A DNA stretch of 64,000 bases from Brachionus plicatilis. Taxonomy: Eukaryota > Rotifera > Eurotatoria > Ploima > Brachionidae. Below are positions 1 to 11,479 of the stretch, piece by piece; position 1 is the first letter of the stretch; each line of letters starts with the position of its first letter. The notes under the pieces are model-generated. The model worked only from the letters and a program-made list of their open reading frames with translations. It did no database searches and was not told the DNA's origin. The translations under genes and the position numbers were made by a program. The stretch is taken from positions 986,618 through 1,050,617 of the forward strand of contig QEOQ01000274.1 in assembly GCA_010279815.1 (NCBI GenBank), in the 5' to 3' direction.

Positions 1-636
1 TTTTTACAATAAATTAGCAATTTATACATAATTATTTATTAGTTAGCATTTTTAGCAATAAACTAATTATTTTTTTTTAATTTTTTTATTGTCAAAATTT
101 GTTCAAAAATTCTTTAAGTTTGTTCTAGAACATATTCAAAGATTATCTAAGAATAAAAGCGAACTTTCGCGCTTACTCTTAGTGTAAAAGCAAAATTTGG
201 GGTTTGTTCTTGGAGTAGTGGGCAAAGGTTTACGGTAATATTTTTGCAATCAGATTAAAATATTTTTATTAAATTATGGTTTTAATTTTACTTCAGTTGC
301 TAATTTTATACAGATACTCAAATAAAATCTAAAAAAAAAGAACTAACTCTAATAAATTTTTTTTCAATTTATTGTAAAAATTCAATTTTTCGATTTTTTA
401 AAATATTAATAAATGAATTATAAACTAGGGTTGTTGTTTACTAGCTATTAAGAATATATTAATCTCATAAACTCTTAAAAGTCCTCGACACAAAGTTCAA
501 AAATAAAATACATTTTTAAATTTAAATAAAAAATTTAAAAAATTTAAATGTTTAAAAAAAAAATGATTATAAAAATAAATTTTCAAAAATCGTCATAAAT
601 TTATTTTTTGAACAGTTTATCGATAAACATCACGTC

Positions 637-3600
637 TCAAATTTTCAATAGATCCCAACAACGAGATTTTCTCATCGCTTTTCTTGTTAAAGAAATCCAT
701 AAATCCAATCTGTAAAATAACTAACTCTTGAAAAAGTTCTAAAAAAAATTAGAATTGATAGTTAAAGGGTTTATAAGTTATTTTACCCGATTGGTGAAGT
801 CTCATCGCATGAACTCTTATTTGAGATTATTCCAACAAGAATAAACTTTTCTTTTCCATTTAAATTTTCCCTAATTAATAAAGGAGATCCATATTCAAAG
901 TCACACAAATCCTTTTCTGCAGCATTATCAATCGTACAAATCTGTCGGTCCCAATCAATAATATGAGACACATTTAAGCATTCAAAACTGTTGTATTTTG
1001 CTATTCTAACATCATCTTGCAAAGTATTTGTACTGTTTGAATCAAAACCTATCACATTGGCCTCAGATATATCAATTTTTGGATATATTTGATCGGACCT
1101 CTTTGGCAAACATAACAGGGAATGATTTTTATTTTGATTCACTTCAGTAGTTAATTTAATTATCGCTATATCATTGAGTTTACTGTTTTCTTCATAATTT
1201 GGATGCTAAGTTAAAAAAATTAATTATTAAAATTTTTTGAAGACTCTTTTAGATATTCTAAAAAATTTGGCATTAAAAAAAAATTAAAAACCAATTATTA
1301 CCTAGCTAATTTATAAATAAAAAACAGAAAAAATTAAATTATAATGAAAAGGTACCTCAAAGTTTCAAAATTAATTAATTAATTTTTCAATGATTTTGTA
1401 ATGGAACCATTACAAAATCTTTTAGAAAAAGTTCTTTTAGAATCAATTTTTTTTCATTACTTATGGATTGACTAGGTCTTTAGAGTTTTTTAGTTTCTTT
1501 TAAATTTTGTTTAATTTAATTAAACAGAATCAAAAAGTATCAAAGAAACTAATTTTTTTTGAAGAGACATATTAATAAAAGAACCTTAAATATTCTTAAA
1601 GATCCAAATTTTTTTTTTATTACAAATGTTCTTTAAGAATTTTTTAACTTAAAAGAACCTTCTAGAACCATTAGGGTCTTTTCTAATTGAAAAAAAAATG
1701 CAAAGTAATGCAAAATATGGTAAAAAGAAAATTCATCAAAGCACTCATACTCTTTCGAAATCGAAAAAAACTTGAAGACGATTGCCATGGTTAAGTTCAT
1801 AATATAGAAAAAATGAAGAAATCGAAAATTTTATTCAATAAACAAAAAAATAAAGAATTGAGTTAATGTATAAAGATTTTCATTTTATAAAACGAAAAAC
1901 TTAATTATCAATTAAAGTTTCTTTTTTATTCATGTCAAAAATGTTCTTTAAAATAAGCATTAAAAAAATCTTTCATTTAACAAATAATGCTTAGCTATTT
2001 GCATGCTATTTTCAATTATTTTCTTTTAATTTCCTTAATTTTTTATTTAAAATTTTTCTCTAAATTTGAAAATCTTGAAATTTCTCTTGGATATAGTGGA
2101 AAATTTTGAAGATCAAATCTTACGTTGCTTGTGTTGTAGAAACAGCTAAGTTTTACTTTAATAATTCGTTTTTTTAATTTCTTTGTACACATATTTTTCA
2201 TCTTTTTATTACAAAAATTACTTGACATGAGATCATGTCATTTACAACTTTTTATTTTTTTTTTAATCTTTTTAATTCATCGCCAAGGCGTAATTTTATG
2301 AAATAAAATTAATAATAAACCAAATTTACCTTTGTATAACTCGACATAAAAACTTGACTTCTATTAAAATTATTTTCAACAATAAAAATTGTATACATTG
2401 ATTTAAAAGAGCCATAGAATTGATTTGGTATAACGACATGGACATATTTTTCTCCATTATATTGAAAAAATACTTTTTCGATCAAACAGCTAGCTGTTGT
2501 AAGAACCGTATTTTTGCTTATCAATGATCCGGTGCATTTTTTTGAATAGGTAACCGTATGAATGGAATCCCTCAATCGGTAATTAAAAGAATAATTAAAA
2601 TGAATGGAGACAAGTGATGACCATTGTATTTCTGACGTACTTTGATCGAAATTGTAATTTAGTCCACATTCTAAATAAAAATTCGTGAAAAAAAATTTAT
2701 TCTTCTATACAAATTTTGATTGAAAAATTTAAATTTCTAGTAAAATTTTTTGACCAAATGATTTTTTAACTTAGGTGAAGTGAAGAAACACCATTATTAT
2801 TTAAAAAATAATTTAGTTGAATTTTAAAAAATTTTAAGAAGAATTTGTTTAATTTAAAAGGAAAAAAACAAAAAAATTCCATCAAGTTTTAAATTAAATG
2901 TTGTGATCAAATAAGCTAATTGCAAATGGAGATATTAAGATTAATTTTTTGATAGTATTTTTTAAATTCAACTTTAAATTTTTCAAAATTTTTTAATATT
3001 GCCAGTGGTTCACAAAATTGAAAAATTAAAAAAAGTTAAAATTATGAAAATTTAAAAAATTTATTTACCATCCAAACAGTTAGTACCAGTGTAACCATCT
3101 TGACAAGTTTGAATTATCAAAGCATTAGTGAAATTCTGATTCTTTATAATATTTGTACTTTTTGAATTTACTTTATTGACAGTTGATGAAAAAATATTCG
3201 TAGAAATAGAAAAACTAGTTGTGGAGTTCGGAGCCGTACCAGTAATTAAATTTGTCTCAGAAAAAATTTTGGAGTCTGAAGTTGATTTAGAAGAAACAGT
3301 ACTAGAATTTGTCGGGTCTGAAGTTGATCTAGAAGAACGAGTAGCAAAATTTGTCTTGGAAAAATTTTTCGGGTCTGAAGTTGATTTAGAAGAACCAGTA
3401 GTAAAATTTGTCTTAGAAATAGTGGTAGTTTCTAAAGACTTAGTTTCCCTAATGGCCAAGGTTTCTTGAATTGGTAGTAAAGTCGAAGAAGCTAAATATG
3501 TACTTAATTTAAAGAGAGTTGTCTGTTTGGTCCGAGCCGAACTTACAGCAGCAGTAACATTCTTTGACTGTTTTAAAGTCGATTTATTATTAGTAATAAT

Positions 3601-3909
3601 AATTATGGTTACTATCAGAGCAATACATACCATGCTAATTATTGAAATACAAAAACAAAAAAAATTATTTAATTTGATTTTTTTCTTTGGTATTTTGTTG
3701 TTAAAACCATTAGTGTGGAAGTCACTGAAACCAGAAAAGTCAACTCTTTCTTGAATAAAAGAAGTGAAATCAATTGGATCTGAATGTTTTGGCTGAATTT
3801 TATTTTTGTAGTGTTTAAAGTTGGTCGAATGTGTTGCTGGTTTAAATTTCAACATGTCCAAATCTTTATTTTCAGTCTTTTTCGTACCAGATGCTATTGA
3901 TAGTTCCAT
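637..3909 (-). CDS. Type II transmembrane protein with trypsin-like domain (probable pseudoprotease)
   Basis: Four exons join in frame: 3909-3069, 2670-2330, 1205-787 and 709-637 (557 aa; the last short exon is the least certain). Seen: a cytosolic N-terminus, a hydrophobic segment at about residues 83-107 without a signal peptide (type II topology), a Ser/Thr-rich stalk with KSTSD/RSTSD repeats at about 110-260, half an EGF-like module (CQDGYTGTNC), then a chymotrypsin-fold (S1) domain starting at CGLNYNF. The His motif, usually TAAHC, reads TTASC, so the catalytic His is Ser. NDIAIIKL keeps the Asp. The GDSGGPL motif reads FEYGSPL, so the catalytic Ser is Tyr. Family knowledge: S1 proteases need His-Asp-Ser. 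Inferred: a membrane-anchored, catalytically dead homologue, perhaps a binding or adhesion protein. An ORF on the opposite strand inside exon 1 is a low-complexity shadow. Confidence 0.72.
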
Positions 3910-4875
3910 TTTGGATTATTTTTCTCACAAAAAGTGTTTTTATACCCTTTTTAATTCTATGTTATGTATAAAATCTGAAGAGGAGAAAATTTGTCAAGAA
4001 ATGAGACTTTAATTCCTGGTTGCATATTGACGTTATTTAATAATTATTTATTAAAATATTTTAAAACTTATTTTTAGGCAATATATTTTATCATGATACT
4101 CAAAGAAATTTGGTAAATAATGCCTGTTCATTAAATCTTTTGATACTCTGATTCCAATAATTACGATTTCTTCTGATGAAAGATGAACTATATTTGAAAT
4201 ATTGAAATTTTGTGATGTTTAATTAAAAAAATGAGCTATTTTTTAGCAGTTTTTTTATGTAATAAAAATCATTTAAATTATTTCAAAATAATTTTTAAAA
4301 TTTTTTGAAAGATCAAAAATTTGAATTGACAAGAATATTACTCATATTCTTAAATAAAAAATTCTATTTGTGTGTCAAATTTAATATTTAAAAAAATTAA
4401 TTTAATTTTTTGTAAATTTTTTTTATCTCTATCAGGTTTTATAACATTTTAAAACTAAACATTTTCTTTTTTCGGATAATTATTATTAAGTTATATTAAA
4501 CATTTAGACTAGAACGATTCTCAATATTTTTGTTTATCATATGGACTGGATCTGTAATTTATTGAAAAGCTCTCATCTAATTCGTTTTTATCTTAAAATT
4601 TGTAAAAATATTTAAGAGAGTTTTTCAAATTTTAGTCTTTTTGATTCATTTTAAATTTATTTTTTTTTTTAGTTTTAATTTAAAATTTATTATTTTTTCA
4701 GATTTCGTTCTCGATAAGGTTTTTTTTCTGGTGGTTGTTTAATTAGGCTTTTCCACATTTGTCAATAAAATAATTTTATAATTTAAAAAAATGATGATTA
4801 TCTAAAATACATCATTTATTATTTGTATTATTCATTTTTTATTTTTTAATTTTTAAGACTTTTGGTTACTTAAAA
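3910..4875. other. Intergenic, AT-rich
   Basis: This stretch lies upstream of the minus-strand protease-like gene. No ORF with family features, RNA gene or clear repeat was seen. The promoter of that gene should lie in its first few hundred bases, but no convincing TATA element stood out. Confidence 0.4.
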
Positions 4876-5013
4876 ATGCCACTTAAGTCAGCCTTTTACC
4901 AAAGTAGAATCTCAAATTTTGGAAGTTGGGCTGAAAAAAAAGAGGTTGTTGAAGAATCAGATGAAACATCTTCTGAAGCAGTAACTCCTTCAAATTTTCC
5001 TTCTAAAAGTTGA
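4876..5013 (+). CDS. Short ORF, possible terminal exon, unknown
   Basis: A 45-codon ORF starts MPLKSAFYQ, ends in FPSKS and is rich in Glu and Ser. The frame is also open a little upstream, back to a possible acceptor (TTTTTAAG) near 4857, so it could be the last exon of a gene whose other exons I cannot identify. Its composition is less AT-biased than its surroundings. No family is recognised. It may equally be chance or a fragment of mobile DNA, since transposon sequence begins about 30 bp further on. Confidence 0.2.
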   Translation: MPLKSAFYQSRISNFGSWAEKKEVVEESDETSSEAVTPSNFPSKS

Positions 5014-5267
5014 TTCATGGTGATATAAAATAACACAAGGCGATTAACCGTGACCGATCGTCCGTCTGAAGGACCGGTCTTTTTTCCCTAGACAGACGGT
5101 CTAGACCGTCTAGACGGACGGTCCAAAGACAGGCGGTCTATTTAAACAGTCCAGACCGTCCGTCTTGGACCGGTCTCAGACCGGTCTGACCAAAATATTT
5201 TATTCTAATTATTATTAATTATTATATTAAAAAATATTTTATATATATAATTACTTATATATAATTT

Positions 5268-5980
5268 ACGAAATTTTTCGATATTTTACGTAAATTTTCG
5301 TAAATTTACCTTATTTTACTTTGGCCAAAAATGGCCGAATTTTTGAAAATTTTGGTAAATATTCAATCAAAAAAAAAATAAATTTTAGAGATTCTATTGC
5401 TTTTTTGACAAAAAGCAAATTATCGAAAATTTACGTAAATTTTGACTTTTTTTCTTGTAAAATATGGTAAATAAGTAAAATTTTGTAAATTAATTTTATT
5501 TAATGAAAAAATGCTTTTCAAAGACATTGTTTGACCTAGCAGTTTGACCAATCTCCATTTTTTAATCACGATTTTTATTACCTTTGTTATTATTACTTTA
5601 TTCTTACTATCTTTTTTAAAAAAAAATATACCTTTTTTAAATGATTAATGTATGCTTAGCATTTAGTTGGAGTAAGTTTTCTTTGAAACTCTAAAATTTC
5701 TTTAATTGCTTCCTCATCATTTTGAATATTTCTCTTTCTCACAAATTCTCTCTTTTCATTCCAAATCATTTCGATAGGATTCAAATCTAGTGACTTTGGA
5801 GGAGATTTTCCCTTTTTAAATATAATAAATTAAACAGCTTAGAATTTTTTTATCAAACCCAGTTTTCAAAAATTTTCAAAAATTCAAATTTTTGGCCAAA
5901 GTAAAATAAGGTAAATTTACGAAAATTTACGTAAAATATCGAAAAATTTCGTAAATTTACGTAATTTTACGTAAATTCCA
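5268..5980. repeat. Inverted-repeat element of the TTTACGTAAATT family
   Basis: The left arm at about 5268-5345 and the right arm at about 5886-5970 are near reverse complements of each other (both contain TTTACGTAAA, TCGTAAATTTACC and TTTGGCCA). The right arm runs further outward than the left, so the left end looks truncated. Related ACGTAAATTTACG strings recur at about 9.1 kb, 43.6 kb and 45.7 kb. Confidence 0.55.
5656..5816 (-). pseudogene. Tc1/mariner-type transposase C-terminal remnant
   Basis: Minus-strand translation from about 5816 gives a stretch containing SLDLNPIEMIWNEKR and ending in LTPTKC before a TAA. S-x-D-L-N-P-I-E-x-x-W is the hallmark around the last acidic catalytic residue of DDE_3 (Tc1/mariner) transposases. 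Only about 50 codons remain, with no N-terminal part, so this is a dead fragment. It sits between the arms of the TTTACGTAAATT inverted repeat, which may be what is left of its own ends. Confidence 0.6.
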
Positions 5981-6512
5981 CTTGTCGTGTCAGTACTGTA
6001 TATATAATTTAATTATTTTTTTAACTGAAAAGATTCAGTCATAACAAATAAGTTTTTAAAATAGTAAACAAAAAAAAAAAAAACTTAAGATGGGAGTGTA
6101 AGTTTTCGACTGGTAAATAATGATCTGAGTACGAATCCACTCTCAGTGGAAATTTTTTAATTATTAAAAGAAAAAAATTTTTTCAACTGGTTTATCACAC
6201 TATCTTAAATTATGTAGTCTTAGCAAATATTATGAAAATAGATTAATTACAAAAATATTTAATAAAACATATATTTTATTTAAATTCTACCAGATATCCA
6301 AGAAAACAAAAATTTAAAAAATTAGTTTTCTCTTAAAAGACTGGTCTATTTGCTAGACTGCTACAATTCAGACCGGTCCTCATCAGACGGACGGACCGGA
6401 AGACCGGTCTTTTCAGACCGTCTTTTTGAGACCGTTTAGAAAGACCGGTCTCTCAAACGGTCTAGACCGTCCGTTTAGAACCGGTCTTTTCAGGACCGCC
6501 GCCCAACACTAG

Positions 6513-7442
6513 AAAAATTACTCAATGTTCAAAATGAAAATTCAAAATGAATTCAAAATTTTATAATTATGTAAAAAATGTCAAAAATTAACATTTAATT
6601 TATTAAATTTGAAAATATTTCAGAAAATAATTAAATTGACACTTTTTGAGCGATTTTAAAAATTTTTATAGTTAATAAATTTTTTTATGAAAAAATTCTC
6701 AATTTTTTTTTTTCAAGATAACCAGCTCAGAATGTAGAACATTTAATTCTCTACCAGAAAATATGTCAATCGAGTAAAATTCTGAGATAAAAAGATTAAA
6801 TAAGATATACTTTATATAAGGCTGTAAAGTTTCAGATCTCCTAGCCAAAAAAATAAATTTTTGACATCCCCTAAAATTTTGGCTAAACCTAGGTTTTCAT
6901 ATACGTAGAATCTAAAAATGAGGTCGAAATCCATATCTGAAGGTAGTTTGGAAGTTTTAATACAATCCAAGATTTTGAAAAATTTGGAAAAAAGCGAGAC
7001 TTTGTTTAGGTCTCAACAATTTTTTTCAGATAAATGTTATTAATCCTCATCCGTTTATTTTTATATTTTGTTTAAATTTTTACAATAAAGGAATAATTTT
7101 GTTCATTTTCTAGTTTAATTTCCGATGAAAGATCAGCTTTGAAATTCAGAGTTGGTCAAAAATAAAAAAATTAACTAAAAAGTATGCAAAAGTCAAAGTC
7201 GACTTTGAAAAAAATTTAAGTATTTTTTATGAAATTTCTGGGTAAAACTTGAACATTTGTCATTTTTTTAAACTATTTTTAACAACTAACTGTAGCGAGT
7301 GAGCGAAACAACTCAAATTACCTAAAGAATTTCGCTCAACAAGTTAGAATCAAAATTTAAGAAAAGAATTTTTTTTTAAAATGAATTTATTAACGCCTAA
7401 AAACATGTTTAGTAAAAAAAAAAAAATTAAAAAATTTTTTAA
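6513..7442. other. Intergenic, AT-rich
   Basis: No gene or RNA is recognised here. It contains an AAAGTCAAAGTCGACTTTG string at about 7190 that belongs to a short dispersed motif also found in the cotransporter introns. Confidence 0.35.
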
Positions 7443-8196
7443 TTAATCAAAAACAATTTTTTCAATATTGCCAAATTTTCCAACTGAATCGTCAGTGAAT
7501 ATAATTTGAACTGTGAATAAATAAACATTACCTTTCTGAAAGTCTTTTAGCACCACTCGAGTGGGAATAGTTTTGCTCTTGACTTTAGCAAGCTTTAAAT
7601 AAAATAAAATATAAAATAAAATAAAATAAAAATTAATTTACCGATAGCCATTTTGCTTTGTCAATTTGTTCGGGTTCATTTGGTGATTGCTGTTCACCAT
7701 GAGTTTTTTTATGCCCGAAAATTTCATATTCTTTAATTAATTTAAAGTATGGATGTTCATTTGTTAATTTTGTCTCGGTAACCTCATCATGTAAATTCCA
7801 TAACAGAGTCACATTATTTTGTTTTTGAGCTAGTTCTAATTTGGGAATGAGAATGTTTCGTATTGAATGAATACAAGGCTCTGTTGAATCAATTCTTGGC
7901 TTTTTTTCAGCACTTGCCTCATGTTCACATGACTGAGTGCCACATTCACTAGATATCACAGGCTTCGATTTGGATTTAGTGGCAAATTTAAATTTTGGAT
8001 TCAAATTGATAAGCTCATTTAGTCTTGCTAATTTATTTAAACGATATGATTTGTACATTATTTTCTTTTTGGGAAGTAGCCGCAATTTCAATGTGTGTCT
8101 ATTGGCAATCGATTCATATACACGAGATAAATTAAAGAGTAGTCTATTGAAAAATAGTTTATTATAAGATCTTAAAGATGGCTCAATAAGATCCAT
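7443..8196 (-). CDS. Three-exon gene of unknown function, 227 aa
   Basis: The exons 8196-7642, 7592-7532 and 7510-7443 splice in frame (555+61+68 nt) through very short GT...AG introns. The protein starts MDLIEPSLRSYNK and ends in KIVFD. It is basic at the N-terminus (residues about 30-75, with LRLLPKKK), acidic and polar in the middle, and has a Leu-rich helical stretch at about 115-135. I see no signal peptide, membrane segment or catalytic motif. The clean three-exon structure and the ordinary amino-acid composition argue for a real nuclear or mitochondrial protein, but I do not recognise the family. An overlapping plus-strand ORF at 7937-8167 is its shadow. Confidence 0.65.
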
Positions 8197-8401
8197 ATTT
8201 TAAAAGCATAAAAATATACTTTTGTTAAATATGAATTAAAAATCTCCACCTTTTTTTGTGTTAATAGCAATCATCACTATATAAATAAAAATGGCGAAAT
8301 TAAATTTTCTATGTGAGATTTTGATAGTGAACAAAATAAATCGAAATCGAATTCAAATATCATACAGTGCTGCTACGATAGCTTGATTTCACCATATTTT
8401 A

Positions 8402-9109
8402 GGCATCTTGAAGTTGATGATCAATTCAAAATATCATTTCAATTCAAAAAGTTTATCTTTAGATATTAAAATAAATCTTTGATTTAATTTAAATAATTTT
8501 AATGTAACATGGTTAACCAGTTATGTAGATTTAGAAAATAAAAAAATTTGAAAAAACATTTTCTCAATCCAATGATAAAATCGATCTTCAATTTAGTTAA
8601 CTGATTTTTTGTAAAGTTTTATTTTCATTTTATTACTAATTTGGAATTTTGTATTTGAATCTCTTTTTTAAATTTAATTGTGAATGCTTTTTTTAAAGAT
8701 TTATTTATTTAAATTTAATAAAAAAAATTTAAATGGCTTCGAGCTCACTAATTGAGTGTTACCTCTTTCAGCTCGCTCCTTCAGCCAAAATAAGATAAAA
8801 TAAATAAAAATTAAATAAAATTATTGTTTTACAATAAACGAAAAAAAAACAGTAATACAAATACTTTTTAAATAAATTATCTCAAATAAACTTTACAAAA
8901 ATCAGTTTATACATTTAAATATTAAAATCGATTATCAATGGACTGAGAAAATGTTTTTACATTTTTTTTTTATTCTCTAAATCTACATTGCATGTAAAGC
9001 ATGTTACAATAAAATTATTTAAATTAAATCAAAGATTTATTTTAATATCTAAAGATAAACATTTTGAATTAAAATGATATTTTGAATTGATCATCAACTT
9101 CAAGATGCC
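8402..9109. mobile_element. 708-bp foldback MITE with 8-bp target-site duplication
   Basis: The ends are long inverted repeats beginning GGCATCTTGAAGTTGATGAT on the plus strand, with the reverse complement closing at 9109. Pairing continues imperfectly for more than 200 bp per arm. The element is flanked by the perfect direct repeat ATATTTTA (8394-8401 and 9110-9117). It has no coding capacity. An 8-bp duplication fits hAT, P or Merlin superfamilies; the terminal bases do not decide between them. Confidence 0.85.
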
Positions 9110-9117
9110 ATATTTTA

Positions 9118-10145
9118 CGTAAATTATGGTAAATTCACGATATTTTACCATATTTAGCGTAAAATATGGTAATCTAAAAAAATGGTATTTATGGTAAAAT
9201 TCAGTGAAAAAAAAATTCCAAAAATTTTCGAAAAAAAGCCTATTTTCTTGAAAAAAAATTTTTTTTTCGAATTTTTGAAAAAGTTTAAAAAATAAAATTT
9301 GATTGAATTTTTTGACGAAAATTTATGCAAATTTCGGCTAATTTTTAGGTGAAAAATGGTAAAAATTCAACAAAAAAGAAAAAATGGATTTTTTATTGAA
9401 AGAAGATTGAAAGAAGCTTGGGACAAGGCAGCAAACAGTTTAAAAGCAAAAAACGCTAGAAAATAAAATCCTTTGTAGTTGCTTTTTTTGCGCATTGAAA
9501 ATAAAACTTTTTCCGTCAATGGAATTTAAAAATTATAATTAAAAAAAATTAATATTTTAATGCATTCACTCAATCTAAGAATTATATAATCAAAATTGAA
9601 AATTGAAATGAACAAAGAAAATATAAAGCTGGAATATATTTTGAATTAAAGAGTAGTTGGTCAGCATGGAACATCCGACGATGAAGGCTCGAGTCTGTTT
9701 CGAACTTTTTTATAAGATCAGGTGAATACAATAACATAATTATGGAAGAAAATGAAAATTCTTATTTTATGCTACAATTTGTCTTTGTTTTTTATTCATT
9801 ATTCATAAAAAATTTTCTTAAACTATCTTTTTTAATAAAAAATTGAATAAAACAAGTTTAAGACTTTTTCCGAGCATCAAAAATAATACTTTTTCAATAC
9901 GCGCGGAAAAAGTATCACGGAAAATGTATATGTAATCATAAAATCTGTTAATAATAATAAAAAATCCATTTTTCCTTTTTTGTTGAATTTTTACCATTTT
10001 TCACCTTTTTTTTTTACAAAAATTTACCGAAATTACGTCAATTTTCGTCAAAAAATTCAATAAAATTTTATTTTTTTTACTTTTTCAAATATTCAAAAAA
10101 AATTATTTTTCATGAAAATTTGTTTTTTACTGAATTTAATGACTA
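9118..10145. repeat. Imperfect inverted-repeat element, no coding capacity
   Basis: The arms at about 9240-9400 and 9960-10140 are reverse complements with many indels (shared strings include AAAAATGGATTTT and TTGAATTTTTACCATTTTTCACC, in opposite orientation). The interior has an AWDKAANSLK-like 20-codon stretch at about 9418-9465 and a tRNA-like string near 9655-9710, neither convincing. Its left end abuts the target-site duplication of the neighbouring MITE. Confidence 0.45.
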
Positions 10146-10800
10146 GTTTTTTCTAATTGACAAATACAATTTTTATTACACTAAAAGCTTTTTGTTTAGT
10201 ATAATAAAAATGTCGGAAGTGACTTTGTCGGATAAGTCTGCCAGCCAAAAAAAATATTCCGATGTTTGTAAAAAAGTTTAATTCAATTTTAATTTTTTTT
10301 ACTGTATTTTTGTTCTTAGACTTCACACTGTATTTTGAATTACAGGCCGTGTTAGGTTAAAATGGGCTTAAAGCTGTGGATTACAGGCCACCTAAAAAAC
10401 CTAACAGACCCAGAACATATATATCAAATAAATTTATATTATAGAATATTAATTATTAGTTTTTGAATCAAACGATCACTGTGAAATTTTTACAATTTAG
10501 TTTGTAATAGACAATAATATCAACAAAATTTTAAAAGATTTTTTGAAAATAATAGCTAAAGCTAGGAGCCAGTTGATCAACTTAAAAAATTAAATTATCA
10601 TAAACTGTACCTCTAAAACGTGAAAATTTTTGCTTCAAACCTATAAACCTTGATTAAATCTAAACAAAGCATTTAGGTTTAAATCTTCTAATGAAAAGAT
10701 GCTTTTATTATTAATTTTAAAATCTTAATGAAATGATAAACTCAACTTAAATTAAAATCTCTACATTTTATGATGACATTTTAGCCTCACCTTTAGAAAA
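10146..10800. other. Intergenic between foldback element and lipocalin gene
   Basis: No supported gene. A 23-codon ORF at 10210-10281 (MSEVTLSDKS...) has no partner exon that I can find. The string ATTACAGGCC occurs twice near 10340-10390. Confidence 0.35.
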
Positions 10801-10804
10801 AAGT

Positions 10805-10811
10805 TATAAAG
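10805..10811 (+). promoter_or_regulatory. Candidate TATA box of the lipocalin gene
   Basis: TATAAAG lies 41 bp upstream of the lipocalin start codon at 10846, so transcription would start just before the ATG. In AT-rich DNA such a match is weak evidence on its own. Confidence 0.35.
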
Positions 10812-10845
10812 CTTAAGTTTGATACAAAATTCACTCTATTCAAAA

Positions 10846-11479
10846 ATGAATTTTAATTCGTACTTAATTTTGTTATTTTCCGAAGTGCTTGTATTGTCAG
10901 CCAACTTAGCTTCAATTAGATATCCAGAGTTTCCTTTTCCACCAAAAATTTGCCTAAAATTTTCAGAAAAACCATTTAATTTGACACAAGTAATTATTTG
11001 TGGCAATTATTTAAAAAATAAATTATTTTATTAAGATACTGGGCGATTGGTATCCTCAAATAATTTCCGAAGACTATGTGCCTATAGAAAATAAATGTTC
11101 CAGATTTAATTTTAAAAAATCGAATGAATCAATTTTCACGGTCACTTTAAATCAATCAAAACCTTTCATTATGAATTTAGAATATAAAAAAAATAGTCTG
11201 TTTGGTTCTAAACGATTGATTGTGAGTCCTGCCCTATACATTGATGTTTTAATGGAATATCAAATTGTATATTTGGATGATAAATATCTTTTGGTGTATG
11301 CTTGTGGCAATTTTCATGTATATTCATCACTTGAATTGATTGATTCGTACTATCTGTTTAAAAGAGAAAGAGAATTTAATAATTTTGATGAAATTTTTCA
11401 AATTTTTCTACTACTTAGGACTTTTAATGCCGATTTAAACAAAGCTAATCTTGTAATTAATGATTCATGTAAAAAATAA
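10846..11479 (+). CDS. Secreted lipocalin (apolipoprotein D-like)
   Basis: Two exons, 10846-10989 and 11036-11479, are joined by a 46-bp intron with no phase shift, giving 195 aa, a normal lipocalin length. Residues 1 to about 20 form a signal peptide (MNFNSYLILLFSEVLVLS). The conserved first-strand motif G-x-W-Y appears as GDWYPQI, preceded by a Cys (PPKIC) and followed by NKC, then YLLVYACG and a REREF segment, as in apolipoprotein D-like proteins. Family knowledge: lipocalins form an eight-stranded barrel that carries small hydrophobic ligands outside cells. The ligand cannot be told from the sequence. The ATG at 10846 was chosen because the upstream in-frame codons do not start with ATG. 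A poly(A) signal, AATAAA, is at 11556. Confidence 0.8.

Larger units (their letters stand above)
5041..6512. mobile_element. Composite transposon region with GC-rich ACCGGTCT clusters at both ends
   Basis: Two GC-rich clusters, at about 5041-5190 and 6335-6512, stand out from the AT-rich background. Both consist of the palindromic octamer-like unit ACCGGTCT and of GACGGTC/GACCGTC variants in both orientations. The right end, read on the minus strand, starts TAGTGTTGGGCGGC, which resembles the CAGTGTTGGG-type ends of hAT elements. The left end does not match it well. Between the clusters lie a smaller inverted-repeat element and a Tc1-like transposase remnant. The best reading is subterminal repeats of a non-autonomous DNA transposon carrying nested insertions. 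Boundaries and superfamily are uncertain. Confidence 0.5.

Noticed and set aside
3176..3469. Plus-strand 97-codon ORF with repeated SEVDLEE units
   Set aside because: It is the antisense of the Ser/Thr-rich stalk repeats of the minus-strand membrane protein; the repeats make both strands open.
10210..10281. 23-codon ORF starting MSEVTLSDKS
   Set aside because: Too short, no following exon in phase was found, and no family was recognised.
10340..10390. Repeated ATTACAGGCC resembling primate Alu text
   Set aside because: Only a ten-base coincidence; nothing else of an Alu is present, and the genome is not primate-like in composition.
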